From the NCBI RefSeq assembly GCF_030381805.1, contig NZ_JAUDRH010000010.1, forward strand, positions 124,001 through 188,000: a stretch of DNA of 64,000 nt, in the 5' to 3' direction. Below the pieces are notes generated by a model that was given only the letters and a program-made list of their open reading frames with translations, was not told the DNA's origin and ran no database searches. Within the stretch, counting starts at the first letter, position 1; every line of letters begins with the position of its first letter. This stretch comes from Chlorogloeopsis sp. ULAP01. GTDB taxonomy: Bacteria > Cyanobacteriota > Cyanobacteriia > Cyanobacteriales > Nostocaceae. The position numbers and the translations under genes were made by a program. Shown one piece after another: positions 35,524 to 44,014 of the stretch.

Positions 35524-36843
35524 TTAATAATTTGCCACGCTCTCAGGGAGTATTATCTGTATCCACGCACCACCTTTAACAGGATGGTTCATGGCTTTGA
35601 TAGTACCACCATGAGCAAGCACAAGTTGGCGCACGATCGCCAAACCTAAACCAGTACCCACAATTGTCGTTGTAGAAATATTTTCTGCTTTTTGTGGGCG
35701 AGAGCGTGCTTGATCTCCTCGGTAAAAGCGTTCAAATACATGGGGCAAATCTGCCTCAGAAAAACCAGCTCCAGAGTCTATAACATTTATCTCCAGGTTC
35801 GGTGGTGTGCTTGCTTTAACACTAAAGCTATTATCTGTACAAAAAATCTTTGCCTCAACTGCAATCGTACCTTCAGGAGGACTATATTTGATACTATTGT
35901 CTAGCAAGTTCAAAAAAATTTGATAAATGCGGGATTCATCGCCATTTATCCAAAGTTTTTCGGGGCCAGAATAGGTAAGCTGGATTTGATGGCGTTGTGC
36001 TAGAGGTTCTAGAGTTTCCCAAACTTTGGCAATTAGCGATCGCAATTCTACAGGTTGGCGATTTAATTCCAAGGAGGGGTTGTTTTCGAGTCGGGTGAGT
36101 TCCAACCAGCTTTGTACTAAATAAATTAACCTATCAACCTCATTTAAGAGGCGGCTCACCCAGCGATCTAAAGGTGGTTTCAAACGATCTTGCAAATTCT
36201 CTACAACTAGACGAATTGAAGTCAACGGTGTCCGCAGTTCGTGGGCAAGATCAGAAAGAGCGCGATCGCGTGCTTGATTTAATTCCAAAAGTGATTGGCG
36301 ATTTTCTAGAAATACTGCTACTTTTCCTTGCGATAAAGGAAAACTAGTGGCTTTTACTGCCAGAGGTTTGATCTCTAAAATGGCGGCTGCGTTTTCCACT
36401 GAGGGATGAAATATCCACTCCCGAATTTGGGATTGTTGGCGATCGCGAGTTTGCTCAATTACCTGATCGAGTTCATAAGAACGCACCAATTCTAGCAACA
36501 AACGTACTTGTCCCGGTTGCCACCTTTGTAAATACAACATCTCTCGTGCCAGTTGATTGCACCACAGCAGTTGATTTTCTTCATCCACCTGCAAATATCC
36601 CACTGGTGCCATCTCTAGCAAGTTTTTGTAATTTTGCAGATCTTGTTGTAATTCTTCCTGCTGCTCCTTTAACGAAGTAATTTCAGATCGCAAGCGTGGA
36701 ATAAGCGGTAGTGTTACTTCAGAAGACTGGGATTTCAACGAGGGCGGTATTCTTCCCAAGAGGCGGTACACTTGTATTTTGTACCAAAGCCAAAACCCAA
36801 GTCCAATTGTCAAACCTAAAAAAAATTCCGGTACTAACATCAC
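35524..36843 (-). CDS. sphS: phosphate-sensing histidine kinase SphS (PhoR-like)
   Basis: 439 residues. One N-terminal hydrophobic segment (~5-22, PEFFLGLTIGLGFWLWY), then a PAS region (~75-180, MAPVGYLQVDEENQLLWCN), HisKA with LSDLAHELRTPLTSIRLV, and HATPase with NLLDNSIKYSP, DSGAGF and GTGLGLAIVRQLVL. It phosphorylates the adjacent response regulator under phosphate limitation. The gap from sphR is 38 bases, so co-transcription is likely. Confidence 0.9.
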   Translation of the reverse strand: MMLVPEFFLGLTIGLGFWLWYKIQVYRLLGRIPPSLKSQSSEVTLPLIPRLRSEITSLKEQQEELQQDLQNYKNLLEMAPVGYLQVDEENQLLWCNQLAREMLYLQRWQPGQVRLLLELVRSYELDQVIEQTRDRQQSQIREWIFHPSVENAAAILEIKPLAVKATSFPLSQGKVAVFLENRQSLLELNQARDRALSDLAHELRTPLTSIRLVVENLQDRLKPPLDRWVSRLLNEVDRLIYLVQSWLELTRLENNPSLELNRQPVELRSLIAKVWETLEPLAQRHQIQLTYSGPEKLWINGDESRIYQIFLNLLDNSIKYSPPEGTIAVEAKIFCTDNSFSVKASTPPNLEINVIDSGAGFSEADLPHVFERFYRGDQARSRPQKAENISTTTIVGTGLGLAIVRQLVLAHGGTIKAMNHPVKGGAWIQIILPESVANY

Positions 36844-36881
36844 TAGTTGTTAGTGCTATTGCACAACTCATGAACTAACAA

Positions 36882-37634
36882 CTATCCAAATCGATAACCA
36901 AAACCACGCACAGTCACTATATATTCAGGATGGCTCGGATCTTGCTCTAATTTTTCACGTAACCAACGGATATGAACATCCACAGTTTTACTATCTCCAA
37001 CAAAATCCGGCCCCCATACTTGATCTAGCAGTTGTTCCCGCGACCAAACTCTACGGGCATAACTCATAAAGAGTTCTAAAAGACGAAACTCCTTTGGAGA
37101 CAGGTTCACCTCTTGAGCGCGAACTAGCACCCGACACTCTTGCGGATACAATGTAATATCTTTGTACTGCAAGACTGGGAGTTGCGGCAAGCTACTCAAA
37201 CGTTGGCGGCGTAATAAAGCGCGACAACGAGCCACTAATTCCCTCATACTAAAAGGCTTTGTCAGGTAATCATCTGCTCCTACTTCTAACCCTAAAACGC
37301 GGTCAGTTTCACTACCCTTAGCACTTAGCATCAAAATCGGTACTGGGTTGCCTTGGTAACGAAGCAAGCGGCAAATATCTAAACCATTGATTTGAGGCAG
37401 CATTAAATCAAGAATAATCAAATCAAAGGCAGGTTCTCCTGAATTGGTTTCAAAGTTTTTCAGTTGTTCTACAGTTGAGCGACCGTCCGTAGCCGTTACT
37501 ACCCCATAACCTTCCTCTTCCAGAGCTAAGACTAGCATTTCTCGGATGAGTTCTTCATCTTCAACAACCAAAATACGATTTCTTTGGCCGATGTCGGTCG
37601 TGGGAGGATACTTAGTTGATTCACTCGTGTACAT
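36882..37634 (-). CDS. sphR: phosphate response regulator SphR (PhoB/OmpR type)
   Basis: 250 residues from the ATG at 37634; the GTG at 37643 adds three residues. Receiver domain: ILVVEDEELIREML, phospho-Asp in DLIILDLMLPQINGLD, Thr/Ser and Lys in MLSAKG and LTKPFSMREL. C-terminal winged helix: LSPKEFRLLELFMSYARRVWSREQLLDQVWG and VDVHIRWLREKLE. It activates phosphate-acquisition genes. I looked for Pho-box repeats (CTTAACCT-like) upstream and saw none that were convincing. Confidence 0.92.
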   Translation of the reverse strand: MYTSESTKYPPTTDIGQRNRILVVEDEELIREMLVLALEEEGYGVVTATDGRSTVEQLKNFETNSGEPAFDLIILDLMLPQINGLDICRLLRYQGNPVPILMLSAKGSETDRVLGLEVGADDYLTKPFSMRELVARCRALLRRQRLSSLPQLPVLQYKDITLYPQECRVLVRAQEVNLSPKEFRLLELFMSYARRVWSREQLLDQVWGPDFVGDSKTVDVHIRWLREKLEQDPSHPEYIVTVRGFGYRFG

Positions 37635-37643
37635 CGATATCAC

Positions 37644-38255
37644 AACAATGCTGCAAGTTTTATTGTATCAATATAAGTGACTAATCTCAGTGCAACTACT
37701 CGATTATCAGTTGGTTATATTTTCAGTGTTTCGTAACCTATATGACAGCACACTCTACGATTATAAACTAAGCGTGCAACAAATACTTTTTTAAAAGCTT
37801 TTATTCTTTGGCATTCTATCAATTCCAGAAATAATTTGTTTTATGTCAACAAAATCTGAAAAAGCTACTTCAATTTTAGGGATACTTATGTTAACTCGCG
37901 AGAGCGACTTGCGAAGATAGAACCTAGCATCCAAGACTGCAATTTCCTCACTACTCTCCAGTGTCTACACCAGTTCACGCTAGTTAAGTTATGGTCTCAC
38001 AACCGGACTAGCTGACCGTAAAGTGTCTGTAACCAGCAGAGGGTAAAGGGTGAGATAATTAAATATGTTGCTCAACAATAATCATAAATTTTACTAATTT
38101 TATTTCTCTGTATTTATTTAGTTTTTTGATATTCAGATTAACTAGTATTGAATTATAAAAAATATAATTTTTGCAACTCTATTTACAATTAGTTATAGAT
38201 AGAATTATGGCTATATTTTTTATCTATAAAACTTTTTCTAAGTAAATTATTTACT
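37644..38255. other. intergenic region upstream of sphR
   Basis: About 600 AT-rich bases holding the sphR promoter. A 25-codon frame at 37843-37920 lacks a ribosome binding site, and I do not call it. No clear hairpin or repeat. Two tiny minus-strand frames begin beyond it (38256-38366 and 38653-38766). Confidence 0.45.
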
Positions 38256-38366
38256 TCATTTTTTAAGTTTATTAGGTTGATTTTTGTCAGAAATCAAACC
38301 AGGTTCTGTTTTATTTGGTTTGTCTTTAATTGGTAAAGGAGGTGGACTTGATTTTTTATTATTCAT
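38256..38366 (-). CDS. 36-residue Lys/Pro-rich small protein, candidate
   Basis: Reads MNNKKSSPPPLPIKDKPNKT and then EPGLISDKNQPNKLKK. Very rich in Lys, Pro and Asn, with no hydrophobic segment. It resembles in layout the 37-residue frame at 38653-38766: Met, two residues, Lys-Lys, a Pro run, then KP. Both lie on the minus strand in a spacer with no other genes. Upstream there is no strong ribosome binding site. Whether it is translated is unknown; the shared design is the main evidence. Confidence 0.42.
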   Translation of the reverse strand: MNNKKSSPPPLPIKDKPNKTEPGLISDKNQPNKLKK

Positions 38367-38493
38367 AGTATTTAGCTTTGAAGCTTAATAACAATACTAA
38401 TAACACGATTTTTATTGCTGCTTTAAACTAATATTCTCAATAAATCTGCATTTTGTCTAACTTTTAATGAGTTTTGTTACAAAATATAAAAAG

Positions 38494-38514
38494 AGAGACG
38501 CTATTAACGTCTCT
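38494..38514. repeat. palindromic repeat (GAGACG family)
   Basis: AGAGACG-CTATTAA-CGTCTCT, a perfect 7-bp stem. Related palindromes: 39865-39892, 40805-40834 and 44051-44080. The family appears repeatedly in spacers of this window. Confidence 0.6.
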
Positions 38515-38652
38515 ACAAAAGAGGAAACCCATGATAAAAATTTAAAAACTCAAACTACAAAGTAGAGAATTTAAGCTGAAAATTAAAAATCAAAAAAACA
38601 TTTTGCCGTTTTCATCATAAAAATTTGGATGTACAGAATTTTTTACACATCC

Positions 38653-38766
38653 TTAAGCTGTTTTTGGCTTTTGTTGGTTGTAGTCTTGACTATTCTCGGC
38701 TCGGAAGTTAGTACTACCTGATTCGGTTCGAGGTTTACTAGTAATGGGGGGTTTTTTACGAGTCAT
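38653..38766 (-). CDS. 37-residue Lys/Pro-rich small protein, candidate
   Basis: Reads MTRKKPPITSKPRTESGSTN and then FRAENSQDYNQQKPKTA. Hydrophilic and basic. It shares the M-x-x-K-K-(P/S)-P opening and later KP motifs with the frame at 38256-38366, about 290 bases away. No strong ribosome binding site. The composition (well-chosen codons, no run of AT-rich Leu/Ile/Phe) is better than expected for random AT-rich spacer. Function unknown. Confidence 0.45.
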   Translation of the reverse strand: MTRKKPPITSKPRTESGSTNFRAENSQDYNQQKPKTA

Positions 38767-38937
38767 ATAAATTAGTTGCGTTGTAATCTCTACAACTTGA
38801 ACTACAACGCAGGAAATTACTAATCCGGAAAATTAAAAAATTAACGGATGGGGATTGATTATCAGTTACCAGTTATCAGTTGTCAGTTAACACCAAGACA
38901 CCTGATAACTGTTAACTGTTCACTGATAGAGTTCCCA

Positions 38938-39711
38938 CTAAGCAAATGCTGAAAAATCTAGATTAGGAGGTATATCCTGAATACGTCCAGAACCAACAGC
39001 CCGCAATGCTTCTTTGAGGGAAATATCACCAGTATATAAGGCACGACCAACGATCGCACCAGTGACACCTTGAGGTTCCAAGGCTAGCAAACTCAGCAAA
39101 TCTGTGACAGAACTAACACCACCAGAAGCAATGATAGGAATATCTACTGAGTTGGCAAGTTCGCGTAAAGCTTCTATATTTGGCCCTGTGAGGGTTCCAT
39201 CACGATGAATATCAGTGTAAATTACTGCTGCGGCTCCCAATTCTTGCATTTGCACAGCAAGTTGGGTAGCAAGAACTTCTGAGGTTTCTAACCAGCCGCG
39301 AGTTGCGACTTTGCCGTTGCGAGCATCAATACCGATAATTATCTTTCCGGGAAATTCTTGGCAGAGTTGTTGTACCAACTGCGGTTGTTCTACAGCAATG
39401 GTTCCCAAAATTGCCCATTCTACACCCAAATTAAATAACTGCTGGGCGCTTTCTTTTGTCCGCAATCCCCCACCAACTTCAATGGGTACAGAAACAGCTT
39501 GAGCGATCGCCTCAATTGCCTCTAGGTTGACTAGTTTACCCGCTTTTGCACCATCTAAATCAACTAGATGTAGTCTAGTAGCGCCTTGTTCTACCCACTG
39601 TTTAGCTACATCAGCAGGATTCTCGCTAAAAACTTCTGATAGTGAGTAGTCCCCTTGATAAAGTCGCACACAGCGACCTTCTAGTAAATCTATTGCTGGA
39701 ATAACTTCCAT
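38938..39711 (-). CDS. hisA: phosphoribosylformimino-5-aminoimidazole carboxamide ribotide isomerase
   Basis: 257 residues from the ATG at 39711 (MEVIPAIDLLEGRCVRLYQG); a TTG at 39723 would add four residues. A TIM barrel with the HisA active-site Asp in PAIDL and the general acid in YTDIHRDGTLTGPN, plus phosphate-binding loops VGGGLR and ASGGVS. It catalyses the fourth step of histidine biosynthesis. No other his gene is adjacent, as usual in cyanobacteria. Confidence 0.96.
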   Translation of the reverse strand: MEVIPAIDLLEGRCVRLYQGDYSLSEVFSENPADVAKQWVEQGATRLHLVDLDGAKAGKLVNLEAIEAIAQAVSVPIEVGGGLRTKESAQQLFNLGVEWAILGTIAVEQPQLVQQLCQEFPGKIIIGIDARNGKVATRGWLETSEVLATQLAVQMQELGAAAVIYTDIHRDGTLTGPNIEALRELANSVDIPIIASGGVSSVTDLLSLLALEPQGVTGAIVGRALYTGDISLKEALRAVGSGRIQDIPPNLDFSAFA

Positions 39712-39740
39712 AATTGTCCTCAAGGTTGTTAGTAGATAGT

Positions 39741-39864
39741 AGGGGCGGGTTTATGAAGATAAGTTGTCGGTTGAAACCGAAAGTGACTCTACAAAACCCG
39801 CACGGCAGTCGCTACAACGCGCTTAACCCACGCAACGCGCTGCCTCCCGTACAGTAGTTAGTGG
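39741..39864 (-). repeat. GC-rich interspersed repeat, short form
   Basis: Inverse-oriented copy of the repeat at 22929-23320. Shared ends: CACTAACTACTGTACGGG... and AAACCCGCCCCT. At the point where the long copy carries ~273 extra bases this copy simply reads GCGTTGCGTGGGTTAAGCGC. The AT-rich stretch before the last shared block also differs between copies. Confidence 0.75.
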
Positions 39865-39892
39865 GTACAGACGCGATTAATCGCGTCTGTAC
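39865..39892. repeat. perfect 28-base palindrome (GAGACG family)
   Basis: GTACAGACGCGATT followed by its exact complement AATCGCGTCTGTAC. It abuts the end of the GC-rich repeat, suggesting repeats inserting into repeats. Confidence 0.7.
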
Positions 39893-39969
39893 AATTAGTG
39901 GTTAGTTGTTCTCTCCTCATCTCCCCCATCTCCCCCATCTCCCTTATCCCCTTGTCTTCTTCCTAGCCC

Positions 39970-40266
39970 CTAATCCTCACTCTCTTTCATCTTCATCACA
40001 GCGTGACGAAAACCTAGCACAACCAAGATATTAGAAAGTACTAAAAACGATTCTGCACTTCCGTGCAACCAATCAACGTTTGCCAGTGATTTACCATAAT
40101 GCAGTTGAGCGTAAATCCCTGCCGGAATAGTGACAGCAACAAAAACAAGAGTGCAATAAAATCCATACAGTGCCAAACGCGGCATTTGCTTGACTTGGCT
40201 AATAAACCACAAGAAACCCAAATAGGGAAACAGTGACAGGATAAATAGGGTTTCTTTTGAAATCAT
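39970..40266 (-). CDS. DUF3593 family membrane protein
   Basis: 98 residues with three hydrophobic segments (~5-25, 33-53 and 72-90). The sequence LFPYLGFLWFISQVKQMPRLALYGFYCTLVF fits the DUF3593 family of cyanobacteria and plastids. It lies next to a DUF2499 gene on the same strand, a pairing I recall as conserved in phototrophs, which suggests a shared role in the thylakoid or plasma membrane. Function unknown. Confidence 0.75.
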   Translation of the reverse strand: MISKETLFILSLFPYLGFLWFISQVKQMPRLALYGFYCTLVFVAVTIPAGIYAQLHYGKSLANVDWLHGSAESFLVLSNILVVLGFRHAVMKMKESED

Positions 40267-40296
40267 TGCTGTGTTAAATAAATTTAGTTAGGAATT

Positions 40297-40330
40297 TTGA
40301 AATTTCCCATGCCCTAAAGGCAGAGGATTC
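40297..40330 (-). mobile_element. solitary right-end-like relic of an IS200/IS605 element
   Basis: On the minus strand: GAAT (40330-40327), an imperfect hairpin CCTCTGCC-TTTA-GGGCATGG, a short AT spacer and TCAA (40300-40297). This is the same order as the right end of the element at 3910-3942. No transposase or left end is nearby. It could be a decayed element or a small non-autonomous one. Confidence 0.48.
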
Positions 40331-40419
40331 TTGGTTTACAAGTCCAATCGTAACCCCAATTTCCTTGCTCAATAGAGCGAGAGGAAATTAAAACTTAATA
40401 TTGACGAGGTGATTATTAA

Positions 40420-40767
40420 TTATTGCTTTGATTCGAGTGGATCTGTGGAAGTCAATTCATTGGTAACATCACTAGATTTATTAGAACGCCAAATCCATAC
40501 AGCAGCAGCCCACAACGTGAAATTACCCACTAAAGTCATGCTAGCTTGTAGCGTTACTAACCATTCGAGCGATTCTGCATTGTCGAAATAGTGCCAGGTA
40601 CAGGCACACATTGCACTGATCAAAGCTGGTAACATCCCAAAAGACAATGCCCACCAAGCGCGGTTGTTCGTGAGTTCGCCATATTTCCAAATCAGCCAAA
40701 TGGCTACAATCCACTCAATAACGCTAGAGACGTGAATAATCCAGGTAGGAATTGAAAGAGCGTGCAT
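40420..40767 (-). CDS. DUF2499 family membrane protein
   Basis: 115 residues from the ATG at 40767 (MHALSIPTWIIHVSSVIEW); an earlier in-frame start adds three. Three membrane segments (~5-27, 35-55 and 70-92). The stretch WWALSFGMLPALISAMCACTWHYFDN is the family core, with a possible Cys-rich motif (CACTWH). Paired with the DUF3593 gene downstream; the IS relic lies between them. Function unknown. Confidence 0.77.
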   Translation of the reverse strand: MHALSIPTWIIHVSSVIEWIVAIWLIWKYGELTNNRAWWALSFGMLPALISAMCACTWHYFDNAESLEWLVTLQASMTLVGNFTLWAAAVWIWRSNKSSDVTNELTSTDPLESKQ

Positions 40768-40804
40768 AATTGTCATTAATCAATAGTCATTTGTCATTTG
40801 TCAT

Positions 40805-40834
40805 TGTAGAGATGCGATTAATCGCGTCTCTACA
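40805..40834. repeat. 30-base near-perfect palindrome (GAGACG family)
   Basis: TGTAGAGATGCGATTA followed by ATCGCGTCTCTACA; one mismatch. Preceded by CATTTGT heptamer units (40783-40804). Confidence 0.7.
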
Positions 40835-40935
40835 AATCTGCCAGTGCCTAATACCTAATCCCCAGTCCCTTTGAATATTACTATTTGCATTAATGCACAA
40901 TATCAGTTAAGTAACCTGAAAATCAAAAATCCAAA

Positions 40936-41988
40936 ATGGTTAAGATGCGGGCGCTATTGTCTGGATATTACGGTAAAGGAAATGGTGGTGATGAGGCTTT
41001 GTTGGCAACCCTGCTGCAAATGCTACCACCTGATGTTACACCTGTGGTTCTTTCTGGTAAGCCACAAGAAACGCATAGTCGCTATGGTGTAGAAGCTCAT
41101 GAACGCATGAGTTTTTTACCAGTAATGCAAGCTTTACGCTCTTGCGACGCCTTAATCTGGGGTGGTGGTAGTTTGATTCAGGATGCTACCAGTGCTGTTA
41201 GCCCATTTTACTATGGGGGTATGATGAAATTTGCCCAAAAAATGGGTTTGAGAACAGTTGCTTGGGCGCAGGGTATTGGCCCTTTGGAGCGTTCTGTAAC
41301 TCGTTGGTTGGCACGGCGAACTTTTGCAGATTGCACAAAAATCAGCGTTCGCGATCGCGCTTCTGCGGCTTTACTTTCTGATTGGCAAATTCCCCATATC
41401 CTTGCACCCGATCCGGTTTGGGCGTTGGAGTCAAAACCAGTACCGGGACTTTGGGATTTACCAGCTCCCAGGGTGGCGGTGACTTTGCGATCGCATCCTC
41501 AACTTACACCCACTCGCCTTGCTAATCTGACTCGTGCACTGGTGGATTTTCAAAAAGCCACGCAGGCTTTTATTGTGCTGTTGCCATTTCAAAAAGCCCA
41601 AGATTTAAGTATTGCCCAAGCCATTCAACCTGCTATTAAAGATGCGAGCAAAATTCTTGCTTTGGATGAGCCGCAGCTTTTAAAAGGTGTATTTCGTGGT
41701 GTGGAAATGGCGATCGGGATGCGCCTGCACAGTCTAATTATGGCGGCAAGTGAAGGATGTCGTTGTTTTGCCCTTAGCTATGATCCCAAGGTGAATCGGT
41801 TAATGGAAGATTTGGATATGCCTGGGTGGGATTTAGCTAATTTGCCAGACGATGCCAATGTGATTAGTAAAACTTGGATTGAGCATTACGCCAATGGCGA
41901 TCCGCTTTCATCAGAAAAAATCCAGTTTTTAGTAGATCGGGCGCTAATTCACCGTGAGGTACTATATGCAGCACTAGGCAATAATTGA
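40936..41988 (+). CDS. csaB: polysaccharide pyruvyl transferase CsaB
   Basis: 350 residues; a second ATG at 40945 is possible. Motifs: SGYYGKGNGGDEALLATLL (N-terminal Rossmann half), WGGGSLIQDATS, and GMRLHSLIMAASEG near residue 260, which carries the catalytic His. It adds ketal-pyruvate to a cell-wall polysaccharide, the anchor for S-layer (SLH) proteins. Divergent from the DUF2499 gene. Confidence 0.92.
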   Translation: MVKMRALLSGYYGKGNGGDEALLATLLQMLPPDVTPVVLSGKPQETHSRYGVEAHERMSFLPVMQALRSCDALIWGGGSLIQDATSAVSPFYYGGMMKFAQKMGLRTVAWAQGIGPLERSVTRWLARRTFADCTKISVRDRASAALLSDWQIPHILAPDPVWALESKPVPGLWDLPAPRVAVTLRSHPQLTPTRLANLTRALVDFQKATQAFIVLLPFQKAQDLSIAQAIQPAIKDASKILALDEPQLLKGVFRGVEMAIGMRLHSLIMAASEGCRCFALSYDPKVNRLMEDLDMPGWDLANLPDDANVISKTWIEHYANGDPLSSEKIQFLVDRALIHREVLYAALGNN

Positions 41989-42127
41989 TAGTTTTAATTC
42001 ACCAATTTATCCAAAGTAAAGTTGCTGGCAAACTAATAAAAATTTCTAAGTTAAACTTCCTCAGTTAAATCTTGTGTAGAGAAACATTTTAGATTTTTAG
42101 GGAACACCAGAAAATAAATTATCCCAT

Positions 42128-42189
42128 CTTGTGGGATGGGCATCCTGCCCGTCCCTAGTGATTAGCGGGCAAGATGCCCGCACCACAAG
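42128..42189. repeat. CTTGTGG...CCACAAG palindromic repeat
   Basis: Ends CTTGTGG and CCACAAG are inverted; internal GGGCATCCTGCCCG and CGGGCAAGATGCCCG are also self-complementary. A 62-base hairpin-forming element of a kind common in cyanobacterial spacers. The rest of this 321-base spacer is AT-rich with no gene. Confidence 0.6.
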
Positions 42190-42309
42190 AAATTTTTGGG
42201 TATTTTTTTATTTGGATGTCCCTTATCATACAAAAGAAATGAAACAATACTAATATTCTTTTGTAATTTATGTTTGCCGATATTATCTATTTATTAAGAT
42301 TATTTACTC

Positions 42310-43704
42310 ATGTACAAGCCTTTAGCTCGACGAGTGTTTATTGGCTTATGTTTTGGGATAGGTCTATCAGTATCTTTATCACAAACAATTAAAGCAGTAC
42401 AACGCTTAAAGGTGAAAACAAATAAGCATTACTTATTTAAAGAAGATGGTAAGCCTTTCTTCTATCTCGGTGATACAGCTTGGGAGTTGTTTCATCGGCT
42501 GAATCGGGAAGAGGCACTGATTTACTTGCAAGATCGTGTCAGAAAAGGATTTACTGTCATCCAAGCCGTTGTTCTTGCTGAATTAGATGGACTTAAGCAA
42601 CCTAATCCTTATGGCTATCTACCACTAAGAAATAACGATCCCACCAAACCTAATGAAGGTTACTTTCAGCATATTGATTACATTGTAAATAAAGCCGAAG
42701 AGATGGGGCTTTACATCGGAATGTTGCCGACATGGGGAGATAAATGGAATAAAAAATGGGGTGTAGGGCCAGAAATTTTTACCCCAACTAATGCCGAAGC
42801 TTTTGGTCTATATCTTGGCAAGCGCTACAATAATAAGCCGATTATATGGATTCTCGGTGGCGATCGCAATCCAGAAAACGATACTCATCTTGCCATAATT
42901 CGGGCGATGGCGAAAGGATTAAAGAAGGGGGATGGAGGCAACCATTTAATGACATACCATCCACAAGGGGGAAGTAATTCAGCGACTTGGTTTCAGAATG
43001 ATGATTGGCTTGATTTTAATATGTTCCAATCTGGTCATAAGGCTATTAATTTACCGAATTATGAGATTACATCAGAGAACTATTTTTTAAATCCACCAAA
43101 GCCAACGCTAGATGGGGAACCACGCTATGAAGATCACCCAATTGATTGGAAACCAGAGAATGGCTGGTTTAATGAGTTTGATGTTAGGCAAGCCGCCTAC
43201 TGGTCAATGTTAGCTGGAGCTTGCGGTCATACTTACGGTAACCATAACATCTGGCAGATGTGGGAGCCAAAGAAAAAGCCCATTTCAGCAGCTAGAACAC
43301 CTTGGCGGCAAGCTCTAAGACATCCTGGCGCAATCCAGATGGGCTATTTACGGCGATTATTTGAATCTAGGCCATTTATAAAGTTAGTACCCGATCAGTC
43401 TCTGATTATCAGTGATGTGGGTGAGGGGATGGATCATTTGAGAGCTGCTTGTGCGGAGGATGGTAGTTTTGCATTTGTGTATACACCTACCGGAAAGCCT
43501 ATTAATGTAAAGTTAGGAAAAATAAAAGGCACTACAGTAAAAGCTTATTGGTACGATCCACGCAAGGGGATTGCAAAACAGATAGTAGAACTACCTAGTA
43601 GTGGAACAAGAGAATTCATACCACCAACAAGAGGGCGGGGTAATGATTGGCTCTTGGTGTTAGATAATGCAGCCATGAATTTTTCAGCGCCAGGAGTTGA
43701 TTAG
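42310..43704 (+). CDS. apiosidase-like (DUF4038/GH140-type) glycoside hydrolase
   Basis: 464 residues. The signal-anchor or signal peptide (~1-30) suggests export. A TIM-barrel domain of the DUF4038/GH140 type follows: GKPFFYLGDTAWELFHRL, PIIWILGGDRNPEN (Asp as candidate acid/base), LDGEPRYEDHP (Glu as candidate nucleophile), and WSMLAGACGHTYGNHNIW. The C-terminal ~100 residues (DGSFAFVYTPTGKPINVKL, YDPRKG) match the collagen-binding-like beta domain usually fused to it. It probably cleaves plant- or algal-type polysaccharide side chains. Accessory gene. Confidence 0.8.
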   Translation: MYKPLARRVFIGLCFGIGLSVSLSQTIKAVQRLKVKTNKHYLFKEDGKPFFYLGDTAWELFHRLNREEALIYLQDRVRKGFTVIQAVVLAELDGLKQPNPYGYLPLRNNDPTKPNEGYFQHIDYIVNKAEEMGLYIGMLPTWGDKWNKKWGVGPEIFTPTNAEAFGLYLGKRYNNKPIIWILGGDRNPENDTHLAIIRAMAKGLKKGDGGNHLMTYHPQGGSNSATWFQNDDWLDFNMFQSGHKAINLPNYEITSENYFLNPPKPTLDGEPRYEDHPIDWKPENGWFNEFDVRQAAYWSMLAGACGHTYGNHNIWQMWEPKKKPISAARTPWRQALRHPGAIQMGYLRRLFESRPFIKLVPDQSLIISDVGEGMDHLRAACAEDGSFAFVYTPTGKPINVKLGKIKGTTVKAYWYDPRKGIAKQIVELPSSGTREFIPPTRGRGNDWLLVLDNAAMNFSAPGVD

Positions 43705-43775
43705 AAAGTTATGGATTAATTCCTTTGAGGTGGAGATTGCCCACCAATTGTGCATCGTGGTAGGCATGAATAAAC

Positions 43776-43889
43776 TTATGCTGCTAATTCTTCAGAGTTA
43801 ACTTGCACTCTTTTGTTTGCTAATCGTTCATAATTCATCCGTAACAGTTCTAATAGCAGAGGCACATCCTCCACACTATTAGGACTTAG
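43776..43889 (-). pseudogene. C-terminal fragment of an unknown gene
   Basis: A minus-strand frame of 37 codons reads LSPNSVEDVPLLLELLRMNY and then ERLANKRVQVNSEELAA with a stop, and stays open upstream to about 43926 without a start. It looks like the C-terminus of a real protein cut off at its 5' side near GGACTTAGGCAGAAG. I cannot assign a family. Confidence 0.35.
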
Positions 43890-44014
43890 GCAGAAGTTCT
43901 GGGAAAATCTTATTTCTACCCTTCAAGAACGCCTTTGTTCACATCTTGCACCAGTTGTTTGATTACGATTTTTCAACCGCCAATAAATAAATTTCTTGGC
44001 TAAAAGTGAAAGTA
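43890..44014. other. spacer, nothing seen
   Basis: Short AT-rich stretch between the gene fragment and the MITE-like element. Beyond the MITE (44116-44807) a further ~690 bases are very AT-rich, with no coding-like frame or strong hairpin until the dioxygenase gene. Confidence 0.4.

Noticed and set aside
34809..37634. pst phosphate transporter genes next to phoU
   Set aside because: The neighbours are a dipeptidase gene and a long spacer; no pst gene is in the window.
37644..37800. Pho box upstream of sphR
   Set aside because: I looked for tandem CTTAACCT-like octamers and saw only isolated partial matches.
37843..37920. 25-codon frame upstream of sphR
   Set aside because: No ribosome binding site, no similarity to neighbours, and such frames are expected by chance at this length.
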